Assembly: GCA_016744295.1 (NCBI GenBank)
Contig: JADGEQ010000008.1
Location: 124,001-188,000, forward strand
Direction of reading: 5' to 3'
Length of the DNA stretch: 64,000 nucleotides
Origin: Desulfobacteraceae bacterium
GTDB taxonomy: Bacteria > Desulfobacterota > Desulfobacteria > Desulfobacterales > Desulfobacteraceae
The notes under the pieces are model-generated. The model ran no database searches, was not told the DNA's origin, and saw only the letters and a program-made list of their open reading frames with translations. Made by a program: the position numbers and the translations under genes. Shown in pieces: positions 1 through 9,300 of the stretch. Numbering within the stretch: position 1 is the stretch's first letter; the number at the start of each line of letters is the position of its first letter.

Positions 1-2311
1 CCTGGCAACAAATCCTGGAGCAATTGGGATTATTTCCCTCCCTGGACCCCACACATTGAATCATGACCACCTGGTCCATGGCAGCGATTTTGTCTGTGTC
101 ATCTTCCAGCAAAGAATCCAGTTCCAACTGGGTCACAACACCTTCAAGGGAGCCAAGACCGTATTCGTTGGGTCTGTTGGCCAGGGCACCGGTGGCCAGA
201 ATGGTAACCCCATGATCAATCTGCATATAATTCATGCGAAGCCCTGTTTGAATACCGGTTTTAAACAATCCAGGTACCCCACTGTGATCTACAACAATGG
301 AACGGGTCATCACATGGATGTTTTCATGCCCCATCACCTGTTCAACCAATTCATTCACAAAAGCGCCCACATCATCGCCTTCAATATTCTTTCGGATGGA
401 TTGGGCAAGCCCCCCCAGTGCGGGTGCCCGTTCAATCAGATAGGTCCTTATTCCCTGGTTTGCCAGCTTCAGAGCTGCGGTCATTCCCGTAACACCTCCG
501 CCGACGACCAGTCCGTTCTGGCTCATGGGCAGGGTATTGTCCATGAGGGGACGGCTTTTCCGAACACCGCTGATACCAATCTGCATCAGTTTATAGGCCT
601 TTTCCTGGGCTTGTGCAGGCTCTCCCCTGTGGGCCCAGGTATTCTGGTCCCTGAGGTTGACAATTTCCACCAGATACCGATTTAGTCCCACCCGTTTTAA
701 AAGATCCTGGAATTTACTTTCATGGGTTCTTGGGGAACACCCCCCAATGACCACACGATTAACCCCATGTTCTATAATCAATGATTCAATGTCTGCCATG
801 GATTCAGCGGAACAGCCGTGACCAACAGCCTTGGCAATTGCCACATCTGAATTGGTTCGTGCGTAGTCGACCACTTTGCCGACCTCCACCACACCGCCGA
901 TATCAACGCCGCAGTCACAGACAAAAACTCCGATTTTCACCTCTTCTTCCGACACATCCCGTTCCACTGGGAAAAGATCTTCGATTTTATCCTCTGCAAG
1001 AACAATCGGAAGGTCAGAAGAGGCCATTAAAGCGGCAGCACTGCCCTGTACCATGGTTTCGGGTATATCCTTGGGACTTTCATAAACACCGCAAACATAA
1101 ACCCCCGGCCTGGAGGTTTTAACCGAATTAAAATGATCTGTTCGGGCAAAATTATGTTCGTTCAGATCAATCCCCAGTTTTGAGGCCAGATCAATGGTGG
1201 TGTCACCCACCCTGAATCCGGTGGAAAGAACCACCATGTCGAACTCTTCGGTTGTATGAACCGCTTCATCTTCCAGGGCATAGGTGATGGAAAGATCCTT
1301 GGTATTTGCATTTTCAACAATGGAATGGGGCCGGGATCGGATCATTCTAACATCATATTCGTCCTGGGCCCTGTTGAAATAGCGTTCATAATCTTTTCCA
1401 TGGGTCCGCATGTCCATGTAGAAAATAGAGGTTTCAATCTCCTCTTCAAAACGTTCCTTGGTAACCATTGCCTCTTTCAAAGCATACATACAGCAGACGC
1501 CGGAACAATAGGAAACATCCCCCTTATTAATCCCTCTGGAACCTACACACTGAATCCAGGCGATTTTCTTGGGACGTTTATGATCCGATACCCTGACAAG
1601 ACTTCCCTGGAAGGGACCGGAAGCCGACATGATTCTCTCATATTCAAGACCTGTGACCACATTTTGAAATTTACCACCGCCGTAATTATCCAAAACCTTG
1701 GGATCAAATAGCTCAGCCCCCACACTCAGCACCACGGATCCGACTTTGATAGAGGCCGTCTGGACCTTATCCTCGGAAAGAATGGCGTTGGCCTTGCAAA
1801 CCGCTTGAATCTGACTGATATCTTCAACCTTTTCCATGTCGATGGAAAAGGCTGCGGGAGTTGCCTGGGGATACCGCATACAGGTAGGTGCCCTGGGATC
1901 AAGCCCCGGGGTAAACCGAACTGCCTTGGGAAATTTCTGGGCACACTCCCCGCAACCTGTACACTTATCAATGTCAATATATCTGGGCTCGGTAACCAGG
2001 GTTGCGGTAAAATTGCCTGCTTCGCCAGTCAGGCTTTCAACCCTGGTCAGGGGTTTTATCTCCAGATAGCGCTCCCTGCCACTGGCTGACAAAAAGGGAG
2101 CAACCGTGCACAAATCGCAATTATTGGTTGGAAAAGTGCGGTCCAATTGGGTCATTAACCCACCGATGCTATATGACTTGTCTATCAGCAGTACATCGCG
2201 TCGGGATTCGGCCAGATCCAGCGCTGCCCGGATACCTCCGACACCACCGCCGATAACAAGCACACGTTCTTCGCCTGACTGCTTATCGTCTTTTTTATTA
2301 AGCTTTTGCAT
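1..2311 (-). CDS. hdrA: HdrA-like FAD/iron-sulfur protein, partial (C-terminus beyond the left edge)
   Basis: About 770 codons are visible from the ATG at 2309-2311 (reverse strand); the frame is still open at position 1. Near residue 18 is a dinucleotide-binding motif (VIGGGVGGIRAAL), followed by NNCDLCTVAP and a ferredoxin-like KCTGCGEC cluster, as in CoB-CoM heterodisulfide reductase subunit A. Midway comes the segment that normally opens HdrA (IGVFVCDCG, then GGCSPRTHE), followed by a second FAD-binding motif (VVGGGVTGM) and two CVGSR blocks, the second near the edge. So the order is an extra HdrA-type FAD domain followed by a more standard HdrA. Family knowledge: HdrA carries FAD and 4Fe-4S clusters and bifurcates or confurcates electrons with HdrBC/MvhD partners. 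It lies 86 bp downstream of metF, so it probably couples the methylene-THF/methyl-THF step to ferredoxin or another carrier. Partner subunits, if any, are outside the window. Confidence 0.9.
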   Translation of the reverse strand, partial: MQKLNKKDDKQSGEERVLVIGGGVGGIRAALDLAESRRDVLLIDKSYSIGGLMTQLDRTFPTNNCDLCTVAPFLSASGRERYLEIKPLTRVESLTGEAGNFTATLVTEPRYIDIDKCTGCGECAQKFPKAVRFTPGLDPRAPTCMRYPQATPAAFSIDMEKVEDISQIQAVCKANAILSEDKVQTASIKVGSVVLSVGAELFDPKVLDNYGGGKFQNVVTGLEYERIMSASGPFQGSLVRVSDHKRPKKIAWIQCVGSRGINKGDVSYCSGVCCMYALKEAMVTKERFEEEIETSIFYMDMRTHGKDYERYFNRAQDEYDVRMIRSRPHSIVENANTKDLSITYALEDEAVHTTEEFDMVVLSTGFRVGDTTIDLASKLGIDLNEHNFARTDHFNSVKTSRPGVYVCGVYESPKDIPETMVQGSAAALMASSDLPIVLAEDKIEDLFPVERDVSEEEVKIGVFVCDCGVDIGGVVEVGKVVDYARTNSDVAIAKAVGHGCSAESMADIESLIIEHGVNRVVIGGCSPRTHESKFQDLLKRVGLNRYLVEIVNLRDQNTWAHRGEPAQAQEKAYKLMQIGISGVRKSRPLMDNTLPMSQNGLVVGGGVTGMTAALKLANQGIRTYLIERAPALGGLAQSIRKNIEGDDVGAFVNELVEQVMGHENIHVMTRSIVVDHSGVPGLFKTGIQTGLRMNYMQIDHGVTILATGALANRPNEYGLGSLEGVVTQLELDSLLEDDTDKIAAMDQVVMIQCVGSREGNNPNCSRICCQ

Positions 2312-2397
2312 GTGTAACCTATAATTTAATTATGGATATCCGCCACCTGTATGACCCCATACAAAATGTAAACGGAAACTTGGTTAATTCCTACTTC

Positions 2398-3270
2398 CTA
2401 AAGACCGGCACTGTCTAGGATGGCCGGTAACCGGTCTTCCCAACCAAGGGCTGAAATCTTTATTCCCTGTGCCTTCCCCTTAAGAGATTGGATGATCTCG
2501 CCGGCAATGTTGATACATTCGGTTTCGCGGTCCTTTGCTTTACGAATGCGGCGGATAATATCCTCTGAAAGCCGGGAATTGGGGTCATTGATGGAAATAT
2601 ACCGGGCCATGCCCACGTTTTTCAACAGAAAAACCGAGGCAATTACCGGAACATTTAAAGATTGGAATGCGTCAATAATTGTCGCATAAAAGGCGGTATC
2701 AAAGACCGGCGGCAACATTATATACTGGGCGCCTGCTTCGATTTTTTTTTGTGCGGTTTCAACCTCTTTTTTCAGCTGTGCCTCGTCTGCCATGGGAGAG
2801 ACAGCACATCCGACGGTAAATTCAGGGGTTCCCTTGAGTTCAAACCCCGCCATATCTGTTCCGCGGGTCAGGGACCCGATCATCTGGAGCAGAGACGTTT
2901 CATCCAGGTCGTTCACAGGAATTGCATCCTGGTGATCACCGTCAACCATGTCTTCACCCTGGACAACCAAAAGATTATGGATACCCAGCACATGGGCGGC
3001 CAGCAAATCTCCCTGGAGGGCCATCCTGTTACGATCACGGCCATATACATGGATAAGAGGTTCAACCCCCTGTTGACGCATGAGCGCCCCACCGGCCAAT
3101 GCACTCATGTGCATAACACCATTATCCATACCCGGGATTACGATGGCATCAATTCTGGATTTCAAATACCTTACATTGGTGATCAGATCAGATATATCTA
3201 TTCCCTTGGGGGTGTTCATCTCTGCGAGTACGGCAAATTCCCCGGAGGAAAGCTTGGCTTGAAAACTCAT
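2398..3270 (-). CDS. metF: Methylenetetrahydrofolate reductase (MetF)
   Basis: A 290-residue protein, the normal length for MetF, with the TIM-barrel pattern: VLAEMNTPKG at the N-terminus, LLVVQGEDM near residue 100 and GAQYIMLPPVFD near residue 180. The ATG at 3268-3270 is preceded by an AAAGGAAA-type ribosome site. The enzyme interconverts 5,10-methylene-THF and 5-methyl-THF on a flavin. In a complete-oxidising sulfate reducer it belongs to the methyl branch of the Wood-Ljungdahl pathway, running oxidatively or reductively. It is the first gene of a leftward unit with hdrA, an arrangement resembling the MetF-Hdr modules known from acetogens. No NAD(P)H-binding domain is seen, so electron exchange through HdrA is a reasonable inference. 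Confidence 0.92.
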   Translation of the reverse strand: MSFQAKLSSGEFAVLAEMNTPKGIDISDLITNVRYLKSRIDAIVIPGMDNGVMHMSALAGGALMRQQGVEPLIHVYGRDRNRMALQGDLLAAHVLGIHNLLVVQGEDMVDGDHQDAIPVNDLDETSLLQMIGSLTRGTDMAGFELKGTPEFTVGCAVSPMADEAQLKKEVETAQKKIEAGAQYIMLPPVFDTAFYATIIDAFQSLNVPVIASVFLLKNVGMARYISINDPNSRLSEDIIRRIRKAKDRETECINIAGEIIQSLKGKAQGIKISALGWEDRLPAILDSAGL

Positions 3271-3375
3271 ATGTAAATTTCCTTTTTCGTCTTAACGCCG
3301 TCCTGTTTGATAAAAAGAACAGCCTGTTTCAACGTCAACTGCACACTCATCCATAAACAAAACAAATAAAACACG

Positions 3376-3410
3376 GTTTACTTGTAGCAGAAAACATTCT
3401 GCTTGTAAAC
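3376..3410. promoter_or_regulatory. Imperfect palindrome upstream of metF (possible operator)
   Basis: The arms gtttac...gcagaa and ttctgc...gtaaac face each other around a short centre about 105 bp upstream of the metF start. The rest of 3271-3609 has no convincing gene and is AT-rich. The position suits an operator or an RNA hairpin in the leader; no known regulator box was recognised. Confidence 0.3.
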
Positions 3411-3609
3411 TGAATACTTGTTCAGTTTTTTTACAGATATTTGCCTGAAATTAATGGATATTTTAACAAGGAGACCCAAAAAAAGAAATTTTCTACAACT
3501 TTATTCGAAACCATTCCACCCATTCAAATTTTCCCAGGGCCCGTAGAAATTGTCTAATTTTATACTTTTTCTTATAAATGGCCATTCCCACAAAAAAGCA
3601 ACCCGTATA

Positions 3610-3933
3610 TCACACCGGACTCCATCCCCCGCCATACCGGGTATTCATTGGGGAGGATTGCTTTATTCCGAGGGGTGTTGGCAAAATTCTTGTTCCCGTA
3701 AACACCTTTTTTTTTGTCAATTTGGAAGGCGAAGCAAGCGAACCCGATGACTCAAGCCGGGGAAGAAGACGGCCAAGCCAGAGACTTGCCAATAAAAAAA
3801 CAATTGCGCCAACGGCATTCAACCAGGGCATATACATGCTGTCACTTCCGGCAGTCAACAATCCTAACACCCAGATAAAAGCAGCTATCCCGATAACACC
3901 CCTCTGGTAAATATTTTTTATTGTCAGTTGCAT
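3610..3933 (-). CDS. Small two-helix membrane protein, unknown function
   Basis: 107 residues starting at an ATG with an excellent ribosome site (AAAAGGAGATAAT). Two hydrophobic stretches occupy about residues 12-30 (GVIGIAAFIWVLGLL) and 36-54 (PWLNAVGAIVFLLASLWLG). The C-terminal half is polar and basic. No family was recognised. It follows the repressor gene (4058-4711) on the same strand after about 125 bp, so the two may be cotranscribed. An overlapping plus-strand frame is open but lacks such a ribosome site. Confidence 0.6.
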   Translation of the reverse strand: MQLTIKNIYQRGVIGIAAFIWVLGLLTAGSDSMYMPWLNAVGAIVFLLASLWLGRLLPRLESSGSLASPSKLTKKKVFTGTRILPTPLGIKQSSPMNTRYGGGWSPV

Positions 3934-4012
3934 ATTATCTCCTTTTGATTAAAAAATTCATCTTATGTTGAAAAAACTAAACATCGATCTCAAAAAAAAT
4001 GAACCGGACCCC

Positions 4013-4067
4013 CCTACCGGTATGAACCGGAACACCTACCGGTATGAACCGGAACACCTACCGGTAT
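4013..4067. repeat. 22-bp tandem repeat, about 2.5 copies, overlapping the repressor stop codon
   Basis: The unit cctaccggtatgaaccggaaca occurs at 4013-4034 (22 bp) and 4035-4056, with a partial copy from 4057. A degenerate copy lies just before, at about 3999-4012. The rightmost copy supplies the TAG stop and last codons of the 217-residue repressor. The copies are head-to-tail without spacers, so this is not CRISPR. Confidence 0.85.
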
Positions 4068-4711
4068 TCCCGGGAACTCCAGATCACTCTGCCCAGTATC
4101 CGCACCTTTGACAATGCGGTAGCTTCCAGATAGATGGGAGCAAAATCCTTATTGTCACTGGACAACACAAGCTTGTCCGGATGTTTTTCCAGCCGTTTGA
4201 CCAGTATCGTATCCTCCACCCCCACTGCATAGATAGCCCCTGCCATTATATCGTTCTGGGACTGATCAATGAGAACGGTATCTCCCTCTCGGATCACTGG
4301 TTCCATGCTGTTGCCAAAGACTTCCATGGCCACCATCCTGGCGGCAGATCCTTTTCTGGCAAGCCAGGAAGACTGAAAACACAGATATTGAGTAACCTCT
4401 TCACCACACTCAAAGGAACCGGTCCCGGCCGACAGCCGGGCCGCCACCTTGGGTATCTGTTTGTATGCGATATCATTGCTGGATTCAGTGTTCAAAAAAA
4501 CCGGCCCCACACCGGTTTCCATCCATTCGGGATTAAACTTGAACTTCCGGTACAATTTAATAATCCATTTTTCCGGAATTTTGTTTTTATTCCTGGCGTG
4601 GGTAATACCTGACCGGTTGATACCAAGCTCTTTTGCAAGTTCTGCCTGGGAACTTATCCCCGAAGCATCTAAAATTCTTTTGAGCAATATATCAATTTTA
4701 TTTTCAGCCAT
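4058..4711 (-). CDS. XRE/CI-type transcriptional repressor with S24 (LexA-like) peptidase domain
   Basis: 217 residues. Residues about 8-60 form a phage-CI-type helix-turn-helix (QAELAKELGINRSGITHARN). From about residue 90 the S24 fold follows, with the autocleavage-type SAG at about 94-96, the nucleophile Ser135 in GNSMEP and the general base Lys172 in ILVKRLE. This is the architecture of self-cleaving repressors that respond to RecA filaments or act as stress switches. No phage genes surround it, so it is either a stranded prophage repressor or a chromosomal regulator of the neighbouring small genes. The ATG is preceded by GAGG. The stop codon lies within the 22-bp tandem repeat, so the C-terminus (SREYR) is repeat-encoded. 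Confidence 0.85.
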   Translation of the reverse strand: MAENKIDILLKRILDASGISSQAELAKELGINRSGITHARNKNKIPEKWIIKLYRKFKFNPEWMETGVGPVFLNTESSNDIAYKQIPKVAARLSAGTGSFECGEEVTQYLCFQSSWLARKGSAARMVAMEVFGNSMEPVIREGDTVLIDQSQNDIMAGAIYAVGVEDTILVKRLEKHPDKLVLSSDNKDFAPIYLEATALSKVRILGRVIWSSREYR

Positions 4712-4870
4712 TCACCATCACCCTCGTTTTTGCCGTGTAATTGAATTGTTAATCTTGTTTGCTATTCCGCTTTTTTTTCTGATTGTTTTCTAATCTGGTT
4801 TTTCACTAAATGATATACTGATTTGACACACCTGTTTAAAAAATGCAACAGTTTTTTTTCCAACCCTATT

Positions 4871-5404
4871 TCAGGCAATTATACCCGTATTATTTCCACC
4901 TAGTTCAGCAATTTTATTGTCCAACGCTTTTATGCCTTTTTCAATTGTTTTGTAACTAATCTCCGGAAGCTGTCCACCCCATGCCTTCTCAGCTTCGGCA
5001 AACCCTCGCAGAACACCTTCCCGACCGGCTTTTAACCTGTCCAAATCATCACCAGCACCCGTTAACACAAAATCAATAATACGTTGGGATGTCTTATCGA
5101 TTCCAAAATATCCATCCGCTTCTATAAGATCGCTGGCTTGATCAATTGACAATTCGGAAATTGGGGTATTTTTATAAAAAAGTCCGGCTTTATCTTCTTT
5201 TGTTAATTGACTAAAATGGAAAATTGAATTTTGATCATTCAGCTGTTGGCGGGTATCTGTTTTAATTTGAAAACTAAATTGAAACATTTCACTTTTGGCT
5301 GAATATTTCAAACGGGTATTTTTAGTTGCTGCCTGACCCCTTGCGGCAAAGGATTGGTCCTTCATACCCGATAAAACAGATAAATTTGTGTTCATCGAAA
5401 CCAT
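4871..5404 (-). CDS. Hypothetical protein resembling 'hydrogenase-4 component G' / DUF5610-type proteins
   Basis: 177 residues from the ATG at 5402-5404, chosen because AAAAGGAGAAAATACC precedes it; the frame is open 18 codons further upstream without a better site. The C-terminal part (GYFGIDKTSQRI, FVLTGAGDDLDRLKAGREG, GFAEAEKAWGG) matches my memory of a family in sulfate reducers and other proteobacteria often labelled hydrogenase-4 component G. That label is historical and does not imply hydrogenase function. The N-terminus is polar, with no signal peptide or membrane segment. No hydrogenase genes are nearby. Function unknown. Confidence 0.6.
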   Translation of the reverse strand: MVSMNTNLSVLSGMKDQSFAARGQAATKNTRLKYSAKSEMFQFSFQIKTDTRQQLNDQNSIFHFSQLTKEDKAGLFYKNTPISELSIDQASDLIEADGYFGIDKTSQRIIDFVLTGAGDDLDRLKAGREGVLRGFAEAEKAWGGQLPEISYKTIEKGIKALDNKIAELGGNNTGIIA

Positions 5405-5492
5405 GGTATTTTCTCCTTTTTTTGTTAGCCTTAATTTAAAACAAATCGGTTGTTTCAATTAAAACCTTAAACATCAGAAAAAAAAGGGCTCA

Positions 5493-6020
5493 TCAAAGAT
5501 TAAGGGTAAACAAAATGGCTCCGCTGAAATTTGACGGACTTGACTGAAACTCAAGGGAAATCTTTTGATCCCTTGGCAGGTCCGAGGAAGACAAATTTGG
5601 TTCACCCCCGGCATTTGTAAGTGCTGATTCCCCAACATTAATATAGCGCAGCAAAAATGCCCCCATCTTGTGAATGCGGCCGTTTAAGCTTGGGGGGCTG
5701 TATGATTTTTCTGAATAAAACTTTTCTATTCCGGCATCAGTGTCATTGCGCATGATACGGCCCATAATTTTTCCGCCCAAAGATGCAGCCTTAAAATCTT
5801 GGGAACTTGAAGCCTTCCCTTTACCGGCGAGTCCATGGTAGGAAAAAGCCATTTGCCCGGGGGAGAAGGTATCTGGAATGGAAAATATTATAACATTTAC
5901 TATCCAATTTTTAGAAGCCCCGTTTTGGTTTTCCCAGGCAACGGAGGGGGCCGAGCAAAATAGAATGGTCACCCCACAGCAACAACACACCAAAATTTTA
6001 AGATAATCTTTTCTCTCCAC
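5493..6020 (-). CDS. Exported hypothetical protein
   Basis: 175 residues from a GTG at 6018-6020 preceded by AAAGGAGATTTTGCT; an upstream in-frame ATG at 6068 has no ribosome site. The N-terminus is a signal peptide (about residues 9-28, LKILVCCCCGVTILFC, then SAPSVAW). The four consecutive cysteines lie inside the hydrophobic core and do not form a standard lipobox. The mature part is polar with no recognised domain and ends in a beta-like, hydrophobic tail (FSGAILFTLNL). It precedes the 4871-5404 gene by 88 bp and may be cotranscribed with it. Confidence 0.55.
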   Translation of the reverse strand: MERKDYLKILVCCCCGVTILFCSAPSVAWENQNGASKNWIVNVIIFSIPDTFSPGQMAFSYHGLAGKGKASSSQDFKAASLGGKIMGRIMRNDTDAGIEKFYSEKSYSPPSLNGRIHKMGAFLLRYINVGESALTNAGGEPNLSSSDLPRDQKISLEFQSSPSNFSGAILFTLNL

Positions 6021-6336
6021 AGCAAAATCTCCTTTCCTAGACGTTTCATTCATGGAAAAGAAGAGCAAAAACTGTGCAAGCCTGACAAAGATTACGGGCG
6101 AATCCTATATTTTTAATACAACAGGCAACCAGACAGGCCATCACAAGGGCAATATTTTTTTTATTTTTTCCGAAAAGTCAGATCCCTAGACACAAACAAA
6201 TCGATATATCACCAGAAGCATTCATATTTAACGCCCCCATGAAACCCAGAATACCACAATTCCTTCATTTGATGCAGGTTTTGAACAAGGTTGCCAGGAA
6301 GACTTAAATCCCGGCACCTTGTCTCGCTTTTTGCGG

Positions 6337-9300
6337 TTACTCTTTTCTATCCGATTTTTTAATTCTGGGTGGCAACCGATACCAGATGGTCGGCAGGATA
6401 AATTGCTGCCAGCCCCACTTTAAAATACCGACCAGCCAGAAGGACAGCCAAAGTGCCCATGCCAGCATGGCAATTCTATAAACCAACATGGGAATTGAAA
6501 GCACCCAGGCCTGGGGGAGAATGGGCTCACACACATCCTGATACCACTTTAAAAGGGTGCTGTTGGATCCATTGCCCATGATGTTCATGTCAGGATGCCC
6601 CAGCAGTCCGTTGGATATGGCAAAAACCAGGGAGACCATGGCCCCTATGGTTAAGATGGCTATTCCGGTTTGTACAAAATTGAATTTCAGCCCCTCAATA
6701 GCCACCATTTTATGCTTGCGGTCCAGGGCGATTAACCAGCCCACAACAATGAGGCAGGCAAGAAGATTGCTCATACACATACCAATACCCAGCAAAAACC
6801 ATTGATAAAACGAAAGGCGAGCCCAACCGGTTTTTGATAAACCAAAGGCAGCCAGCACAATGATAATAATGACTGACCAGAAAAGAATCGCAGGTCCAAC
6901 CAGCTGCTCCCCACCCACAAACAAAGGCCAGCGGCTTGGGGGCAGATAAATGTCCACCCGTGCATTTACACTTGGCGCACCCAAATCAATGGGGGAGCTT
7001 TGGTATCGGGATGTCATCCCCTTTGTTTCAAGCCATTTCAGCACTATCTTCTGTTGGCCGGGATAAATGGGAAGTGCCACCTGCCGGCCTTCCTGGCGGA
7101 TGGGCGCAGTTTTCCCCATAATGGTCACCTGCTGCAACTGGGCCAAAATCGGCAGGGTAAGACTGTGCTGCCCGCCCCGGCTGCTTTTGACAGAAAGGGC
7201 CAGCCTTGCAGCGGTGGTTTTCATGCCCGGACGTAATTCAAGATGACTTTTTTCAATGGTCATTGTCTGCCCTTTAATTCCGGCAGGCCGGGAAATTTTC
7301 AGGCTGACCTTTTCCCCGGGCCATGGATGCCATGTCGGATACCAGCGGTTTCCGGTTTTATGAAGAATTACCGGAATCCCCTCATATGCCAGGTGGAATA
7401 TCGGGCTGACATCCACCTTCCAAATTTCCGTCCACCTGTCTGTTTGTTGGTGAACAAGCGCTATCGTATCCGATGGTTCTAAAAATGATTCCCAGGCCAC
7501 ATCTGTCTGATTGGCCTCCAGACTAATTTTAGCAACCCCCTGGGTCACCCGAATCCCCTGCGTTGTAATCGCTTCCCCGGGGATGAGCGGAATATCCAGC
7601 ACAGCACCGGCATTTGCAGGGCTTAAACGATGCACTTTTGTTTGAATTTTCCAAACAAGACCCAAAAGAAGGGTTCGTTCGATGCGGACAAAAGGTGGAA
7701 GAATACCGGTTTCCAGTATTTCCTGCTGCTTGTTATCCTGTTTCACAATCCGCCTGAACTGCAATTGGCCGTCAACATTGCCGTGGGGATCCAACCCTTC
7801 CACCAACCAGCCGTCTGCTTTGATGGTTACCCCATGGGGCTTTAGGGGAAATGGCAGTTCCAATAGGTTTTGTTTTCGAATGGGTCCTTCCAGGGTCAGA
7901 AGATGCCGACCCTCCGGCACCTTCATCCAGATATTGTTTTTCCTGCGCAAAAGGCCCCGGGCAGGAACCCCGTCAATGGCTACATGGATAGGAAGCCAGT
8001 GTTTTACATGGCTGGGAATGGGGATGAAAACAGCAAGTTTTGCGTCTATTATAGCGGAAAGTGACAGCCTTTGCGGGTCAATTCCAATCTTAACCTCTGA
8101 GATACCGGCACACACAGGAAAGCAATCCTCTTGTTTCAGCAGCCTTGCCGCCAACTCTTCCAACATTTGGGCAGAGGGAATCTCAGTTGCATGTGCCAGA
8201 TCAGAACTTGCCAAGGAAAACACAAAAACGGGCAATATCAGAAACGGTAAAACCAGAAATACAAATTTTTTAAGCGCTCCTTTGCCTGAAAATTGAACAC
8301 CCTCCCCGGGCCTGTAACCAATCCCCAGCATACCGAGGCCCAGAACCAAAATAAGAAAAACCCTCACAAAGGCCAGAACCAAATTTATTTTCGGCCCGAT
8401 AAGAGTAAATGAAACTACCTGATCCCTTGTCACCGGTCCGGACCAACCAAAATCAATGGTTTCAAAAGGAAGCCATTGTGGCATACCTGGCCCTGTCTGG
8501 GTAAGAGATTTTGGGTCAAGCTGCATCACCTGGGATCCATAATAGGACGATCTTCCACCGGAAGCCTGGGTGTTCAAAACGGATTCCTTCTTTTGGTTCA
8601 TGGCCTTGGAAAGCCTGGCCACAGACTTGGTTGCCATCTTTTTGGCGGACATTTCCCCCACCATATCCATTTGCTCCGTTTGACTTGGCCCCATTTGCCT
8701 TGGCACTGGCAACCTTGATTGCCGGCCGGAGGCATATTCACCCACCGAGGCCCAGGGTCTTGCCAGCTGGGGATACATACCAATACGAAGGGCGTCCACA
8801 GAATATGGGATCACAATAACAACAAGCGAGACAATCGCAGCACCCTGGTAAATTTTAACCGCCTTTTTAAATTTTCCTTCGGGCAAATATTTGAGCAGCG
8901 CAAAACCAATCAATAAAGCCAACCAGATGTAAAGCGGTGCCCCAGGTTCATGAAAGGTGAGCACCAATGTAATAAAAGCAACCCCGGCCAGGGGTTTTGA
9001 AAAAAGTTTGGCCAGGGCAATGGTAAAAATAAGCACAATGAAAAAATCCAGCAGGGTCCATTTTTTAACCCAAGTGCGGGGAATGTTGTCAATACCGGCT
9101 GCATTTAATAATTTCCAACCCGGTGGTAAAAACATGCGGCCCCGCACCTGCTGAAAATCATGGTCCCATCCCGTGGCCGGAAGGGCTGAAATATTTCCCT
9201 GGTAAACACTTTCAGCAATCAGATCCAGCAAGCCATTTCGAAGTTCAACACCGGCCCTGTCCGATCCCGCACGCTGGGTAATCAAATGCTGACTTCCATC

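Noticed and set aside
56..2089. Long plus-strand open frames across 56-685, 1256-1711 and 1805-2089
   Set aside because: They lie opposite the HdrA-like gene, which has continuous family motifs on the minus strand; the plus-strand products show none.
3578..3910. 110-codon plus-strand frame opposite the small membrane protein
   Set aside because: No ribosome site; the minus-strand frame has AAGGAG and two clear membrane helices.
4013..4067. Possible CRISPR-like repeats
   Set aside because: Units are 22 bp and head-to-tail, with no spacers and no cas genes nearby.
6285..6322. Hairpin after the 1388-residue gene as its terminator
   Set aside because: The stem (acaagg/ccttgt with tgcc/ggca) is real, but the T-run is on the wrong side for the minus-strand gene.
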